Under the pieces are notes generated by a model that did not search any database, was not told the DNA's origin, and saw only the letters and a list, made by a program, of their open reading frames with translations. 64,000 bases of DNA, from assembly GCA_019828595.1 (NCBI GenBank), contig JAHQRK010000002.1, positions 558,001 through 622,000 of the forward strand. The letters run 5' to 3'. This DNA is from Aphanomyces cochlioides (Eukaryota > Oomycota > Saprolegniomycetes > Saprolegniales > Verrucalvaceae). A program made the position numbers and the translations under genes. Shown here piece by piece: positions 20,669-31,562 of this stretch. Every line of letters starts with the position of its first letter. The first letter of the stretch is position 1.

Positions 20669-21029
20669 AGGGTATTGAAGCGGGTCATATGCCGAATGAA
20701 ATTGGCAGGTATTATTTTAAATAGTAGGACAATATTTTCATTTTGTATGTGGAATTGTTTGATTATTAATATTATCGACAACTGGCACGCAACATGGGTT
20801 ACATGACACCAAGTATTGAGCAACACACCAAATGGATATTTGCCATGGATATCGGGCAATACAACCTTGAGTGGTCAAATTAGTTGATGTTGGTTGGAAG
20901 TGCTGACTATTATGAACGAACTTGTCTCAAATTACTCTTTTTTTGACTTGGCGTTTGTATGTAAAAATTACTCTCGTACTTAGGTGTTGCGTTAGAGCTT
21001 TAAGTAATAGATATATTGTGGATTCGCTA
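20669..21029. other. AT-rich spacer
   Basis: No gene seen. The last 30 bases (from TTTAAGTAAT at about 20999) already resemble the sequence upstream of the second repeat copy at 25482. Confidence 0.4.
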
Positions 21030-21260
21030 GAAATTTCCCAATTTGGATTCGTTTTTTGTATCAATCTCCAATCGCGCCAATACATTGGATGAATGAAAAT
21101 TAGAACAGTACTTTCTCTCATGGGAACTGTACTTTCTCTTAAATTTATTCAGCCAATCACAATCGCCCAAAATGTTTATCAGCCAATGGCGTCGATTGGT
21201 GAATCGATCCGCCGGCGTGATTCGATTGAACGGGGTCTGGAAATTCGTATCAAATCAACA
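21030..21260. repeat. R1 repeat, copy 1
   Basis: About 230 bp, from AAATTTCCCAATTTGGATT to GGAAATTCGTATCAAATC, repeated in the same orientation at 25505-25740 with scattered substitutions. A short piece of its end recurs inverted at 59189-59228. Non-coding; may be a MITE or the edge of a larger duplicated unit. Confidence 0.85.
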
Positions 21261-21288
21261 ATATCTTACCCAGCTGTACTTATCGATT

Positions 21289-21345
21289 GTCTTCCTTGTC
21301 CAGGGCGTTTGGCGTTCAGCTGACGAACCCGCTAGTTGTAGCTTA
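21289..21345 (+). repeat. tRNA-like half, plus strand
   Basis: Contains TTGGCGTTCAGCTGACGAAC in common with the tRNA-like sequence on the minus strand at 21472-21540, preceded by a similar CTTGTCCAG segment. It lacks the T-arm. The two form an inverted pair. Confidence 0.5.
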
Positions 21346-21471
21346 TTGCACGTTAAAGGAATAAGATCTATGCGTATACTTGTGCGTGTGAAGTAAGAAA
21401 GAGCAATCAATGGCAGTTGGAGATTGAACAATCAGATATTTTATAAATTTTACCAAAACGGCTTTAGCGGG

Positions 21472-21540
21472 ACTCGAACCGCAACCTGTGGGTTCGTCAG
21501 CTGAACGCCATACGCACTAGACAAGAGAGACAAGTTACTG
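21472..21540 (-). pseudogene. tRNA-like pseudogene or tRNA-derived SINE
   Basis: The minus strand has a perfect RNA polymerase III B box (GGTTCGAGTCC) in a T-arm GCGGTTCGAGTCCCGC that is one G short of a 5-bp stem, a weak A-box-like TGTCTAGTGCG about 40 bases upstream, and no 5' acceptor strand pairing with CTAAAGCC. A working tRNA is unlikely; a tRNA pseudogene or SINE head fits better. Confidence 0.55.
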
Positions 21541-21619
21541 GAGACCAATAATAGAAAAAATCAGTAGAACATAAGTACAATAATTACAATGAATATATTT
21601 TGACCAAGTTTCACCTACC

Positions 21620-21755
21620 CCTGGTGAATAGATATGACCGATGACATTGATGGTGGTGAGTAGATATGAACGAATGCCCTCAGCCTGATGAATAGATATG
21701 AACTTTTGCCTCGCGGTGAGACATGAATGCTGGTGAGAAATATGACCGATACGGT
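21620..21755. repeat. degenerate 33-bp minisatellite
   Basis: The phrase GGTGAATAGATATGACCGATG and variants starts near 21622, 21655 and 21688 (period 33) and again, shortened, near 21715 and 21731. Confidence 0.7.
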
Positions 21756-22004
21756 AATCCAATTTGTTCTGCACACGAGTCACATGAACGCTGAACGTAC
21801 TCGTGCCGACTGGACACCGGAGAGCATTGAAAGCCTCCTGATGATCCGATACAGCAGTGTCTCGAGATCAAAGTTCAATGCATGTCAAACAAACAAGCAA
21901 AAGACCGCATGGTGGACATGGTTGACAGCCAGGTTGATTCACAGCAACTTCACCCCCAAATGAATATATCCGGATAATATATCCGGATACATTTTCATGA
22001 CGAG

Positions 22005-24324
22005 GTGGATGATGCAGTTTTCAAGGTGACTGGTTTTGCAATGGCTTCGTATGTCTCCGAAGACTACTTGCTCGCGGCAGTCAAATACAAGTTCACAGCA
22101 CCCCCTGCCGACAGAATCGATGGATTCATTGTCAATGACATAATCAATTCCCAGCAGAAGCACAATTTTGGGAGTTTGAGGTTTATCAGGTCGGCTCTCG
22201 ACCAGCTAAGCCTTGAGCAAGGCTTCCGTGTGGTGAAAAAGTACCAAAGTGCAACTGACGCTCGTTGGATATGCACAACACCAGCCTGCGAGTTTTTCGT
22301 TCGGGCGAACAAGAAGAAAGACGGTTCCGTCATGATCACAGACATGAATTTGATGCATAAACATTCTTTGTTTCACGACAAATCAGCGAGACAACATCCT
22401 GTGGTGTCGCATGAGACTGTACGTGACTTGTCTGTTTTGTACTATGATTTGTGTATATACCATTTTGTTTTGATATGTATTGGGTGCTACTGGTATATTG
22501 TGTGATTTAATGTTATTTATAATATTTTGGATCATATATGCATACATAGCGTTGGAGACACTTGTATAATGATGCATATTAGTCTTATGTGGTCTATATA
22601 CCTACTTACTAAAATTGGTGTAGATCTTGAACACACTTCAACGCCACAGACCCAAGAAATCTCACAGGCCAGTTCATCATCGACCTCTTCCAGCGGGAGC
22701 ACGATCAAACTATCTCACCTTCGAGTGCAATCATTGTGAAACGTGGTTGGCCCGGTCCATGTATGGAAACATTGATGCTTCGTTTGAGAAACTTGAAAAC
22801 TATTTGCATCAGGTTGCCGATGCAAACCTTGGTTCACTAGCAAACGTGGAGACGCTTTTTGGTCACTTTTATAGAAGTGTTTTCATCCCGGCGTTTTGTA
22901 AATCCGCATTTGAATATTGCCAAAATGTCATTGCAATTGATGGTGTGTGTATCATAGACTGTTTCTTTTCAAATCATGCATAGGAGCGTACCTAAAGGAC
23001 TTGATGAACACTAATTGAACTCTCCTGGTTGCAACAGCAAAGGATCCAAATAACCATGTCATCGTTCTTGGTTCGGGAGCTTTGGAGGTATATCTTACCT
23101 GTCGTAGGCATAGCTATTGTTCCTGTCGAAAATGTCATTCACTGGACCTGGTTCTTAAAAAACTTGAAGTGCTCAGGCATTCTTCGAGCAGACTCGGTTT
23201 TAATATCAGATCGTCAAAAAGGTAAATGATATTGATACATATCGATGTCGTTGGTTCATAGTCGATATATTTCGTTGTGTACTGTTTTGTACTGGAATTT
23301 CTTGTGTGTTTTGCTTTTATACTGTGACATACCATTGCGTACTGTTGTGTACTAGAACGTTAGTGTTTTTCCTGTAAATATTGTATGCGTTACGTTTTGC
23401 ATTTACTGTTATATACAATTACACTTCTGTATGTAAACGTAATGACTGATACAGTCTATTGTATACGTTAAGCTCCGAATTTACTGTTATGTACAAATAC
23501 ATTTCCATTTATAAACGTTATAACTGATACATTCTTTGCTAGGACTTATTCAGGCGTGCTCCAATGTGTGCCCTGATGTACCTCACAGATATTGCATGCG
23601 TCACATTGTCGCTTGAACACTGGGTTACGTATGCATTTCCTCGTGCAACATTCGACAACGTAACGTCGAACCTTGCTGAATCCGCAAACAATTGGATTGG
23701 TGAAGAAGTTCGCAGTTCCGACGCTGTGACCTTGCATTTTTTGTATATGTTACACTTGTTGAAGAATATCAACCAAAGACGGTAGGATGCGAATGAATGC
23801 ATTTCATACGACTTCACTAGAGATGCTTGTGCATCGTGGCCTGATGGTGGCCTTACTCCTGTGCAGCAAAAACTGCTTGGTGTCATGAGCACAAAATCAA
23901 AAAAGATTGCAGTATGCTTGACTCTTATGATTTTGTTACCGTATTTTAGATTGAAGTCGTTAATCCTGGCAAGACGTTCTTGATTATGTATTATGATCTT
24001 GAAACAACAAATCAACACCTTTGGCGACTTGTTGATTTAGAAGCTAACACCTGCCAATGCTGCATGCGGTTCGACAGAAAAAGGCCATGCATTCATGCTG
24101 TGGCATGTTTGCATTCCATCGGCATGGATCCTTTCACTTTGTACGACAAGATATATTCCATTGCATCCTTCAGGGCTATCTACAGTGGCCATGTAACGCC
24201 GCTACCACCACAAAACTTGCTGCGAAGTACCCAATCATTGGCCCCAGTAACTTGCGATCCGACAAAATCCTCGACAAAGCCAGGCCCAAAGCCAAAGAGA
24301 AGAAAAAGATCCAAAGGAATGTAA
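22005..24324 (+). pseudogene. Mutator-like (MULE/FAR1-type) transposase, copy 1
   Basis: Pieces in order: N-terminal zinc-binding segment (WICTTPACEFFV then HKH, around 22260-22370); NVIAIDG with the first catalytic Asp (22931-22950); a 39-bp intron-like gap 22944-22982; AYLKDLMNTN, TGA, TLLVATAKDPNNH; GIAIVPVENVIHWTWF and ISDRQKG (second Asp, to 23222); a 320-bp gap with splice-like ends; VPHRYCMRHIVA (23575-23605); the Glu-containing NLAESANNWIG (23668-23700); and a SWIM zinc finger CQCCMRFDRKRPCIH (24051-24100). Several frames and stops intervene, so it is inactive. The zinc fingers bind element ends and the DDE core cuts DNA. Confidence 0.85.
23272..23535. repeat. tandem repeats in the MULE intron-like gap
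   Basis: A 77-79 bp unit (from TATTGTATGCGTTACG to ACTGATACAGTC) at 23379-23457 is repeated imperfectly at 23458-23535. Just upstream, a TGCGTACTGTTGTGTACTAG-like phrase occurs twice about 62 bp apart. Confidence 0.75.
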
Positions 24325-24451
24325 ACATGTCAGTTGTCATATTAAAACCTTCTGGATAATACAATAAGTGTCGTTTGAGATAATTAAATAGAATATTGTA
24401 GCGTTCTGAATAGTGAAATCATAAATCATCTCATGTTAGTATATGTATTGA

Positions 24452-24690
24452 ACAATCACGTTTGATAACAGTATATCACTTTGGTTAACATTCATATTAG
24501 GTATAGTGTGAAATATAGCAAAAAAGACACAATATAACATAAAATGTAGTTTATCACGTTACAGTGCGTGATGTACAGTGCAATCACTGTCGATAACAGT
24601 ACATCACATGGTTTAACATTACAATAAGGTAAAGTGTGGAAAATACAAAAAAATAACATTAAATGTTGTATATAACATAGCATATAGCAT
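24452..24690. repeat. two imperfect tandem copies of a 129-bp unit
   Basis: CAATCACGTTTGATAACAGT at 24452 and CAATCACTGTCGATAACAGT at 24581 begin parallel AT-rich units sharing GGTTAACATT and AATATAACAT words. Lies just after the MULE. Confidence 0.7.
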
Positions 24691-24814
24691 TAAAACATAT
24701 CTAAAATGATGTATTGCTTTGTACAAGGACAGATAAGTATAAAGCAGGAATAATACATACATAGTAGTCGGCAAAGTCAAATGTCGATTGATCAAATTAA
24801 CAAAAGACTAACAC

Positions 24815-25337
24815 TTACGCGCTTTTCCCTTTTTGCGTGATGCGACCGCTACGGCGTGCAGGTGGTTTTCCTCCATATTGAATTGTCTTCATCCGCGGCT
24901 GTGGATTCAGCAAGGACTTGGTGACGTTCTTGAACAACATTGTGCAAAATGTCACCAAGAGTCGCAACGGGATCAATCCCCATTTGTCGGCACAGCAAAA
25001 CGCCAAGACGAATGCTCGTTTCAGCGAGTGCGTTTTCGCGGGCAACATGGGCGAGAGCTTCCTTCTCTTCGTCTGTCAAGCCTTCAATTGTCGCACATTG
25101 GTTCTGCTGGGGACGATTGGCAGTGGCGGCTGCACGTTGGCGACGCGGTGGCGCATCTGGGCTGTCTTCATCCACCAACTCGCCGAAGACAGGACGACCG
25201 CCGTGGAACCAGTTGACATCAGGGTGCATCTTTATCACATGTTGCGGAAATTGGTTGTTGGAAAATGGCCCCGTGTGGATGCAACCGTCGACACGGCACC
25301 ACCACCGACGCTTGTGGTTCTCCATCCCAGTCGACAT
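24815..25337 (-). CDS. small C2H2-like zinc-finger protein of unknown function
   Basis: ATG at 25335-25337. The N-terminus holds a C2H2-like finger (WWCRVDGCIHTGPFSNNQF, then H-x4-H). The middle is Ala/Arg-rich, then a helical region (LTDEEKEALAHVAREN). The first frame ends at 24849 with KTTCTP; the overlapping frame ending at 24815 supplies a basic, nuclear-localisation-like tail (PPARRSGRITQKGKSA), so one indel near 24870 may have truncated the protein. It lies between the two R1 repeats beside the MULE, so it may be a MULE accessory gene or a captured host gene. Not recognised. Confidence 0.5.
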
Positions 25338-25504
25338 CAGTATCGAATGGTCGAATGCTATTGTTGGCGTTGAATAAAGAGAAATTTTGGCCTATCATGT
25401 TATTTTTGAATTTTAGCCAATAGAAGTTTTTCAGAGTGGGTCCCTCATCTCTGACAATTTTGAGTGTTCTATCCGGTATTTTAAGTAATTATACGTATTC
25501 GGTT

Positions 25505-25740
25505 GAAATTTCCCAATTTGGATTGATTTTTTGTATCAATCTCCAATCGCGCCAATAGATTGGATGAATGAAAATCAGAACAGTGCTTTCTCTCATGGGG
25601 ACTGTACTTTCTCTCAAATTTTATTCAACCAATCACAATCGCCCAAAATGTTTATTAGCCAATGGCGTCGATTTGTGAATCGATCCGCCGGCGTGATTCG
25701 ATTGAACGGGGTCAGGAAATTCGTATAAAATCGACAATAC
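25505..25740. repeat. R1 repeat, copy 2
   Basis: Direct repeat of 21030-21260, with similar flanking TTTTAAGTAATTATACG. It closes a 4.2-kb block containing the tRNA-like pair, minisatellite, MULE and zinc-finger ORF. Confidence 0.85.
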
Positions 25741-26129
25741 ATTTTGTGCAAAAAAGACGCAAATTTATGAACTTTTAAAATTATACAAAATTTGTCGTGA
25801 TTGGGCACTCCTGAGGGCTCCGGCAGGTACTCTTATTCAGGTTCTCTTGCTGACGCTTCTCTAGCCTCTTCATTGCACTTCATGTGCGGCTCCTGCGTTC
25901 CCCTCTTTTCTGGGCTTGAGCCCATTCTCCCTCCTTGCTCGTTGACCGGTTAGTCTAGCCCATTAACCGTCCAATCTCACTTCAGTTTTCTCCCTCTTTT
26001 GCTCTTGTGTGTTCAGTGGCTGCCCCGCTTCCACCTGTGCCTAGCCGATCAAGAACCGCTTACCTTCCTCTCGCTTCCTCATCTCAGTCTGCTTGTCGCG
26101 CCATCCCGAGTGACCACTTGTGACAGGTT

Positions 26130-27100
26130 ATGAGGCCGTCAACGTCTACTACCTCTGCTCCCTCTTATAATGGTCCTCTCTTGGACGAAATTGACTCCTC
26201 GACATTCCCTCAGTGGAAAAACAGTTCATGCAGTACGCCAAATCTGGTTAATTCGCCTCCTTCTATATGGAAGCAAACTATGTTCCCGAATACCTCACTT
26301 CCCGGTTCATCGATACTTACGATCGCACACTTCGTGCCAATAAGGTGTTTAACGAATCGAACTATCTGGTTGATCCTTCTCTCCATGGTGACGCGCTTGC
26401 TATTCGACAAGCTGGACTCGCAGCTTACGAGCATCGATATCGAAAGGCAACATTTGAACGCTTGAGCAAGACTACGCTTGCTAACCTTCGCTCCGAGGCA
26501 ATCATCTTTCTGAACTCCGCACTTTCTTCACAGCTGCGCTCCTGCTTTTCTAAGGAGACTGACCCCTACTCTTTGTATCAAGCGATACGCGCCCGATTCG
26601 AAGATCACCCTACTCGGACGGATCCATCGTCAATTCTCCGTTCGGAACTCCGTGTGTCCTGGACTCCCGGCGAAGCCTGTGATAATGTTTTGGATTTGCT
26701 GAAAGAACACCAAACGAACTATCGTAACGTTATGCAGCCCTCTGAGTGGCACAATATCTCCGTCAATGCATACGCGACTCATTTTTGGGATCTACGCTAT
26801 CTCGTGCGTGCTTTCGAAGTCTTTCAGCGTGAAGACTCCATATGGGAAGCCCTTCGCAAGCTCTTACAAGCGGCGCTTAAGAATGGATCGATTACTTAGC
26901 CTTCGAGTAATCTCTAGAATTTTATTTCCTCCTTCGACTGCAACAGTTGATGATACTATTCGAACTTGCCTCCAAACGCGACTCCTGCGCACCTCCGCTT
27001 TCGGAACTCCCGATTCTTACGTGACGCGTGCTGCTACAATAAACGCTGCCGTGTCGAATGCTCCAATCTCTGCGAACCTACCTCACCATCCTCCCTCGGT
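26130..27100 (+). pseudogene. Copia-type Gag relic
   Basis: A plus-strand frame at 26267-26899 gives a Copia Gag core (LSSQLRSCFSKETDPYSLYQ, then IRARFE). The N-terminal part is in another frame (LLDEIDSSTFPQWK at about 26175), with a frame break near 26218 and a TAA at about 26250. Beyond 26899 a shifted frame holds a Cys-rich cluster (ACCYNKRCRVECSNLC, about 27000-27060), possibly the zinc-knuckle region. No protease, integrase or RT follows. Confidence 0.55.
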
Positions 27101-28203
27101 CACTACTGGGTCGAGAAAAATGTTTAATCGCACTAAAAATAATGAGTTACAATCAAGATTTCGGGAATCACAGGAAGAATTGAAGGAATTGTATCATATC
27201 ACACTAACATCTGTCGAGACAGTGCGATTTTCACGACAGTGTGTTTTTTCGTGTATGGGGGAGTCCCCCTCAGTTGGGCAAATTCACCCTGAAACTGTTA
27301 ACCACATGTAATCGGCCAGATGTCCAAGGAAAAGCTTAGTTGAGTAAAAATGTACAACTTTTATCGCTACACCCGCAGCCAGCCGAATTGTCCTGGCAAA
27401 TGAGCTCATTCCGCTGTTAATGTGGGCTTTAAAGCGACTGGCCGCCAGTATTTACCTGGCTGTAATGACATAGGAATGATTGCCAAAACAATTTTATAGT
27501 TTGTTTATTTATTGTCATTAAAACGAGGGAGTTGAAACATTAGTTTGTAGAAAAGCAAAGTTATATTTTCCCCGAAGGAGCTGCTGATTTCCATTCATTT
27601 TTCATTCAACACAGAAAAGTTCGAAAGTCCCCGTACCGGATATGGCATAGTTCCAACGTGCATGCATGCTTCATGTGCGTCCACCCGGGCGATCGACGTC
27701 TTTCTTGGTTAACCGCCCGGGTGGACACACTTTTAGTTGTAAAAGGGATCAATGCACTGCAAAGTGCCACAGCATGAAGATTTTCTTCATCTTCTGCCGC
27801 TCAGCATTCACATCCTATTGTCCTCCAGAGGTCATCCGCGAAACACGTCATTGACTTTAAGATGTTAATGTATTAATAAGTCATTTTAATCTTAGTTATT
27901 GAATGGTTGTTCAAAAATCAAGTTTTAAAATATATTTATTGAAAATAGACTAATATCATGTTTGGTAGCTACAATATGCAGTCATAGGTGAAACCTTACG
28001 AAGCAAAAATATACGTTTATAAAGGTATTGAACTTTAACTTGCGCTAAAGAGCATTGATTGATGTAAAAACCCTAAAATATAATAATATCAAAAATATAA
28101 ATAAACATAACATAAAAATGATTAAAGGTAAACTATAATTGGCGACAAATTCAGTGCTGCGCTTTCACCACCGACTCACTATCGTGAAAAGCAGCACCAA
28201 CTG
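27101..28203. other. AT-rich stretch with one hairpin
   Basis: No gene seen apart from the inverted repeat at 27679-27726. Confidence 0.4.
27679..27726. repeat. perfect 13-bp GC-rich inverted repeat
   Basis: Arms GTCCACCCGGGCG and CGCCCGGGTGGAC with a 22-base loop, in otherwise AT-rich DNA. Confidence 0.95.
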
Positions 28204-28340
28204 TCAATCCGAGACCGGCGTGAAGATAATCTCGGGCTGGACGACATGCTTGTGCTTAGCTAGATAGATATTGAGCGCCTGGACCAAAGATTCAAATTGA
28301 CTACTTGGGTTCCACTGAAAGCAGGAGACGGTGGTCAGAC
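28204..28340 (-). CDS. orphan terminal-exon-like ORF
   Basis: About 45 open codons ending TGA 28204-28206 (CFQWNPSSQFESLVQALNIY onward), clearly richer in GC than its AT-rich surroundings, and preceded on the minus strand by a good 3' splice site (TTATTTTTCCCAG). No upstream exon identified. Family not recognised. Confidence 0.35.
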
Positions 28341-28467
28341 CTGGGAAAAATAACTTGAAATAAATTATTTCAATATTTATCACAAAACTAATTTATTTCT
28401 TATATTATCAGAAACAAATAATTTATTTAATTTTTGAGAATAGTGTCTATGTATAGTATTGTCATTT

Positions 28468-28600
28468 TCAACCAAATTTGTGGTTTTGACCAAAAAGCGA
28501 ATTCATTTTCAAATCGATTTCATCATACTGAAGTAGTGTGTGTCAGTGTGTGTTTTTCGTGAGTTAGGTGACTGATCGATTCTGATTGGCTGACTAATTT
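28468..28600. repeat. R2 repeat, copy 1
   Basis: Resembles 53880-54040: shared words include TTTTGACCAAAAA, AAATCGATTTNANCATACTG and TTCTGATTGGCTG in the same order. Non-coding. Confidence 0.6.
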
Positions 28601-28770
28601 TAAATTTTTAATTCTAGCCAATCAGAGAAGCCCGTTCGATTCGAAATCGATCCGAAACCTCGGTCAATTCCAACCGTTCCTCACAATTTTGTATCAAACG
28701 CACAATATACTGTTTCTAATATAAATTACACTTTCAAGGGAGGACGAAACATTGAAAAACCAATTGCATT

Positions 28771-29097
28771 GTGAAGATCCTTGGCCAAAGAACGCAAGAT
28801 TTGAGCGGCGTTGAGCGCGATGCCATGAGTGCCTTTGTTGTGCTGTGTGATGCTGAGGGCTCGTCACTGCCAAAGCGTTTGTCGATTGTGGGACGGGCTA
28901 CGGAACGCCAAAAGGTGCAAAAGGTGTACAAGGACTTGCGCTACATGCTACCCACCTCCAACGCATGTGAGCGCCTTTTCTCAATGTGTAAGGGGCCGTA
29001 TGCTCACAAAATGCGAATATCGACGATGTGCGGATATCTCAAATTGCGAATAAAAAATATACGGGTCCTTGATGAACAATGCAAAAAATACACACCT
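28771..29097 (+). pseudogene. hAT transposase C-terminal (dimerisation) fragment
   Basis: Reading frame to TGA 29098-29100 with the hAT C-terminal signature YMLPTSNACERLFSMCKG. The upstream catalytic region is absent. Directly followed by the Harbinger block. Confidence 0.7.
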
Positions 29098-29208
29098 TGA
29101 AATATAGTAGCCTTTAATAATCGATATTTAACCAAATAAAAGTTCTCAAGGTTCCAACCACAAAGTCCAATTGTGAACTGACTCTCACATTGCCTTCTCA
29201 CTCAAGAC

Positions 29209-29955
29209 ATGAAGGTTGAGTCTGCTCAAGCCAAGTGGAACGAAGACATGGACAAGCTTCTGGTTCAAGAATACCGACAACAAGCATCCAAGGCTGATAT
29301 GATCGCAGCAGGTGGCAAGGCGCTTAAACGCAAGGCTTGGAACTCCATTCTGCATGTCTTCAATGGCAGAAACAACATCAACAATGTCGTGAAGCTGCAA
29401 AGTCGTGGGAAGCGGTTGAAGACCGACTACTCTGACTACAAATGATTGTGTGAGCACTTTTCTGGCACGGAATTCTTTGGACTCGATGACGACAAGTGGA
29501 ATGAATTGGACTCCTTGTCTCGATCAAAAACAAACAAGCTCTCATGATTTCGGCACGGCCCTTTCATTCACTACGAAGCCATCGGGCAAATATGTGGTGA
29601 CTCAATGGCAGACGGGAGCTACATACGTGGGACGGACGATGAGCCATTGTTTGAAACGGAGCAATTTTGTGTGGAAACTGCGACGGATGATCTCGAGTCC
29701 AGTAATGGCCTCTCTCTTGACACAACCATAGAGGATTCGTTCAACTTGACAGCCACCCAGCGTCGAGCAAAGCTTATCAATGAAGCTCATGTCAATGCGC
29801 GTAAAAGAAAGCACGTGAATGATGAATTGCGCAATGACATACGAAAGACAAATTCGGAAACTCTTAAAGCGATGAGTGCAACGATGAACGCGATGCTGGA
29901 GATTTTGCAAAGAAGTGTGAAGCCCTCGGAGTCCAATGACAACCGTAACTCAAAC
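29209..29955 (+). pseudogene. PIF/Harbinger Myb/SANT-like DNA-binding partner
   Basis: ATG at 29209; tryptophan-rich Myb/SANT-like domain (WNEDMDKLLVQEYRQQASK, KRKAWNSILHVFNG) as in the second protein of Harbinger elements, which brings the transposase to the element ends. It is interrupted by TGA 29443-29445 (where a Trp would fit between YK and LCEHF) and a second break near 29548; the rest is read to 29955 as an acidic then basic coiled region (ATQRRAKLINEAHVNARKRK). Convergent with the transposase on the other strand. Confidence 0.7.
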
Positions 29956-29967
29956 TAGTTAGTCTAA

Positions 29968-31165
29968 CTAAAGCACTCTGTTACGATAATCGTTGTAAGC
30001 TGTCCACATATCGTTGGCAATGTTGTCTCGCCACAAATCAGTTGACAAGCCAGGATCTTCAACATTGTCTTCGTGTAGTTCACTGAGTTCATTTTGAAAT
30101 GCTGTGAGGTCACTCGTGCTAAAGTCATCCATATATACTGGGCTCAGATTGATACAAAAGTTTGCAAGGCGCAAGCCGCATGAATAACTGTGACTGCATA
30201 GTTCACGTTTACCTCAATTGGAGACGACAAAACTTGCCATTTCGTCTTCAGCATTCCAAAGGCTCGCTCGACGATGATTCTTGCTTTGCTGTGGTGATAA
30301 TTGAACAGTTCTCGAGCGTTTTGTGGCCGATCGTCGTCGCTATTGGCCCACTCTCGAAGATGGTACCTTGTCGATCGATACGGAGTCAAGAGTTTCTTTG
30401 ACAAGCGATAGCCTGCGTCGCCGAGATAGAAGTAGCCGTCTGGAACGTTTGCTTCCCAATTGACATGATTGTAGACATATCCGTCGGACACACATCCTTC
30501 AGCATCGGCAAATACAGAAATAAAGCGTGCCATTTCATCTACGACGCCCAAGACGTTCGTCATAATGTCCGCTTTTCGATTTCGGAAGCGACTTTCCATT
30601 GTCTGTGGGACGATTATTGGCACTTGAGTTCCATCCAAAGCACCAAGGCAGCGTCCAAACACAGGATGCTTTAATCCAAACGCAGCTGTTGTGTTCGATA
30701 TTCGATCATCTTCATGCGGCTCATTCACGTAGATTCCATTTTCTTTCATCGCTTTCAAAATGGCTAAAACCCCAGCCTTGCGGTACTTGGCTATTTGCGT
30801 AAAATTTTGATTCACTCGAATAGTGCTTCTTGGACCCGTGTTGACGCACCAGTGGCCAACCAATGGACCGCAACGCCAATGACATCCCTGACTGGCATGT
30901 GCTTTGGAATCCAAGGACAGCATTCCCGCACAAGCAAATCAAGCGTGTGTCGTGGCATGCGTAAGTTGTCCTTGTACATCGTGTCTCCCATGTGAGGCAA
31001 CTCATGCTGCATGCGTAGAAAATCAATGAATCCTCCAACCACAGGGCGAATGAACCGCTGATGGGACGCCTTGTCTTCGTCTTCAGAGTCCGAGTCTTCT
31101 TGGACAATTGCAGCCGCTGCTGCCATACTCATTGTCTTCCACACGATGATGTCTACTGGTTCCAT
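29968..31165 (-). pseudogene. PIF/Harbinger transposase (DDE_Tnp_4 type), frameshifted
   Basis: The N-terminal part (30812-31165; FIDFLRMQHELPHMGD onward) and catalytic part (30144-30923) are in different frames. Catalytic motifs: CLGALDGTQVPI (first Asp), GYFYLGDAGYRLSKKLLTPY (second Asp), and HSKARIIVERAFGMLKTKWQ (Glu). A second frame change near 30165 leads into a C-terminal tail (NFCINLSPVYMDDF) ending at 29968. Encodes the nuclease that cuts at TWA sites. Inactive as it stands. Confidence 0.88.
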
Positions 31166-31364
31166 TTCCCGTGTCGTCCAAGTATTTTTTTGTGATTTGT
31201 GATATGTCTATGCTTTGGACCTGCTTGATTCGATGTACGATGCAAACTCGGATATTGGAGAAATTCGTTGTGAAACCATGGATTTTAAACTCGGCTATTT
31301 CGTCCGGATACGTTGGCCAGGAAAAAATATACTTGTATGATGACACCTCAAAATATCCGCATAT

Positions 31365-31562
31365 ATGGGACTGAATGTTCGACTTTTTGACAAATATCAG
31401 CATATTTCTCGTCAGCATACAGGGCCTAAGTATGCTTTCAATGACCGCAGGATATCTACTCTACCCATCAATATCGAAGCCCAAATGTTTTTGCTCGCAA
31501 ACGCTGATATCTGGACAGTCAACGACGTCAAGGAAGTAGTGATGGAAGATAGCGATGAATAA
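31365..31562 (+). pseudogene. second hAT C-terminal fragment
   Basis: Frame to TAA at 31560-31562 with STLPINIEAQMFLLANADIW, matching the pattern of the hAT C-terminus (RASLLP..FE.LMFLRAN..LW). It overlaps in alignment with the fragment at 28771-29097, so it comes from a different hAT copy. Confidence 0.5.

Noticed and set aside
21472..21540. Functional tRNA gene on the minus strand
   Set aside because: B box is perfect, but the T-stem is one base short and there is no pairing 5' acceptor strand.
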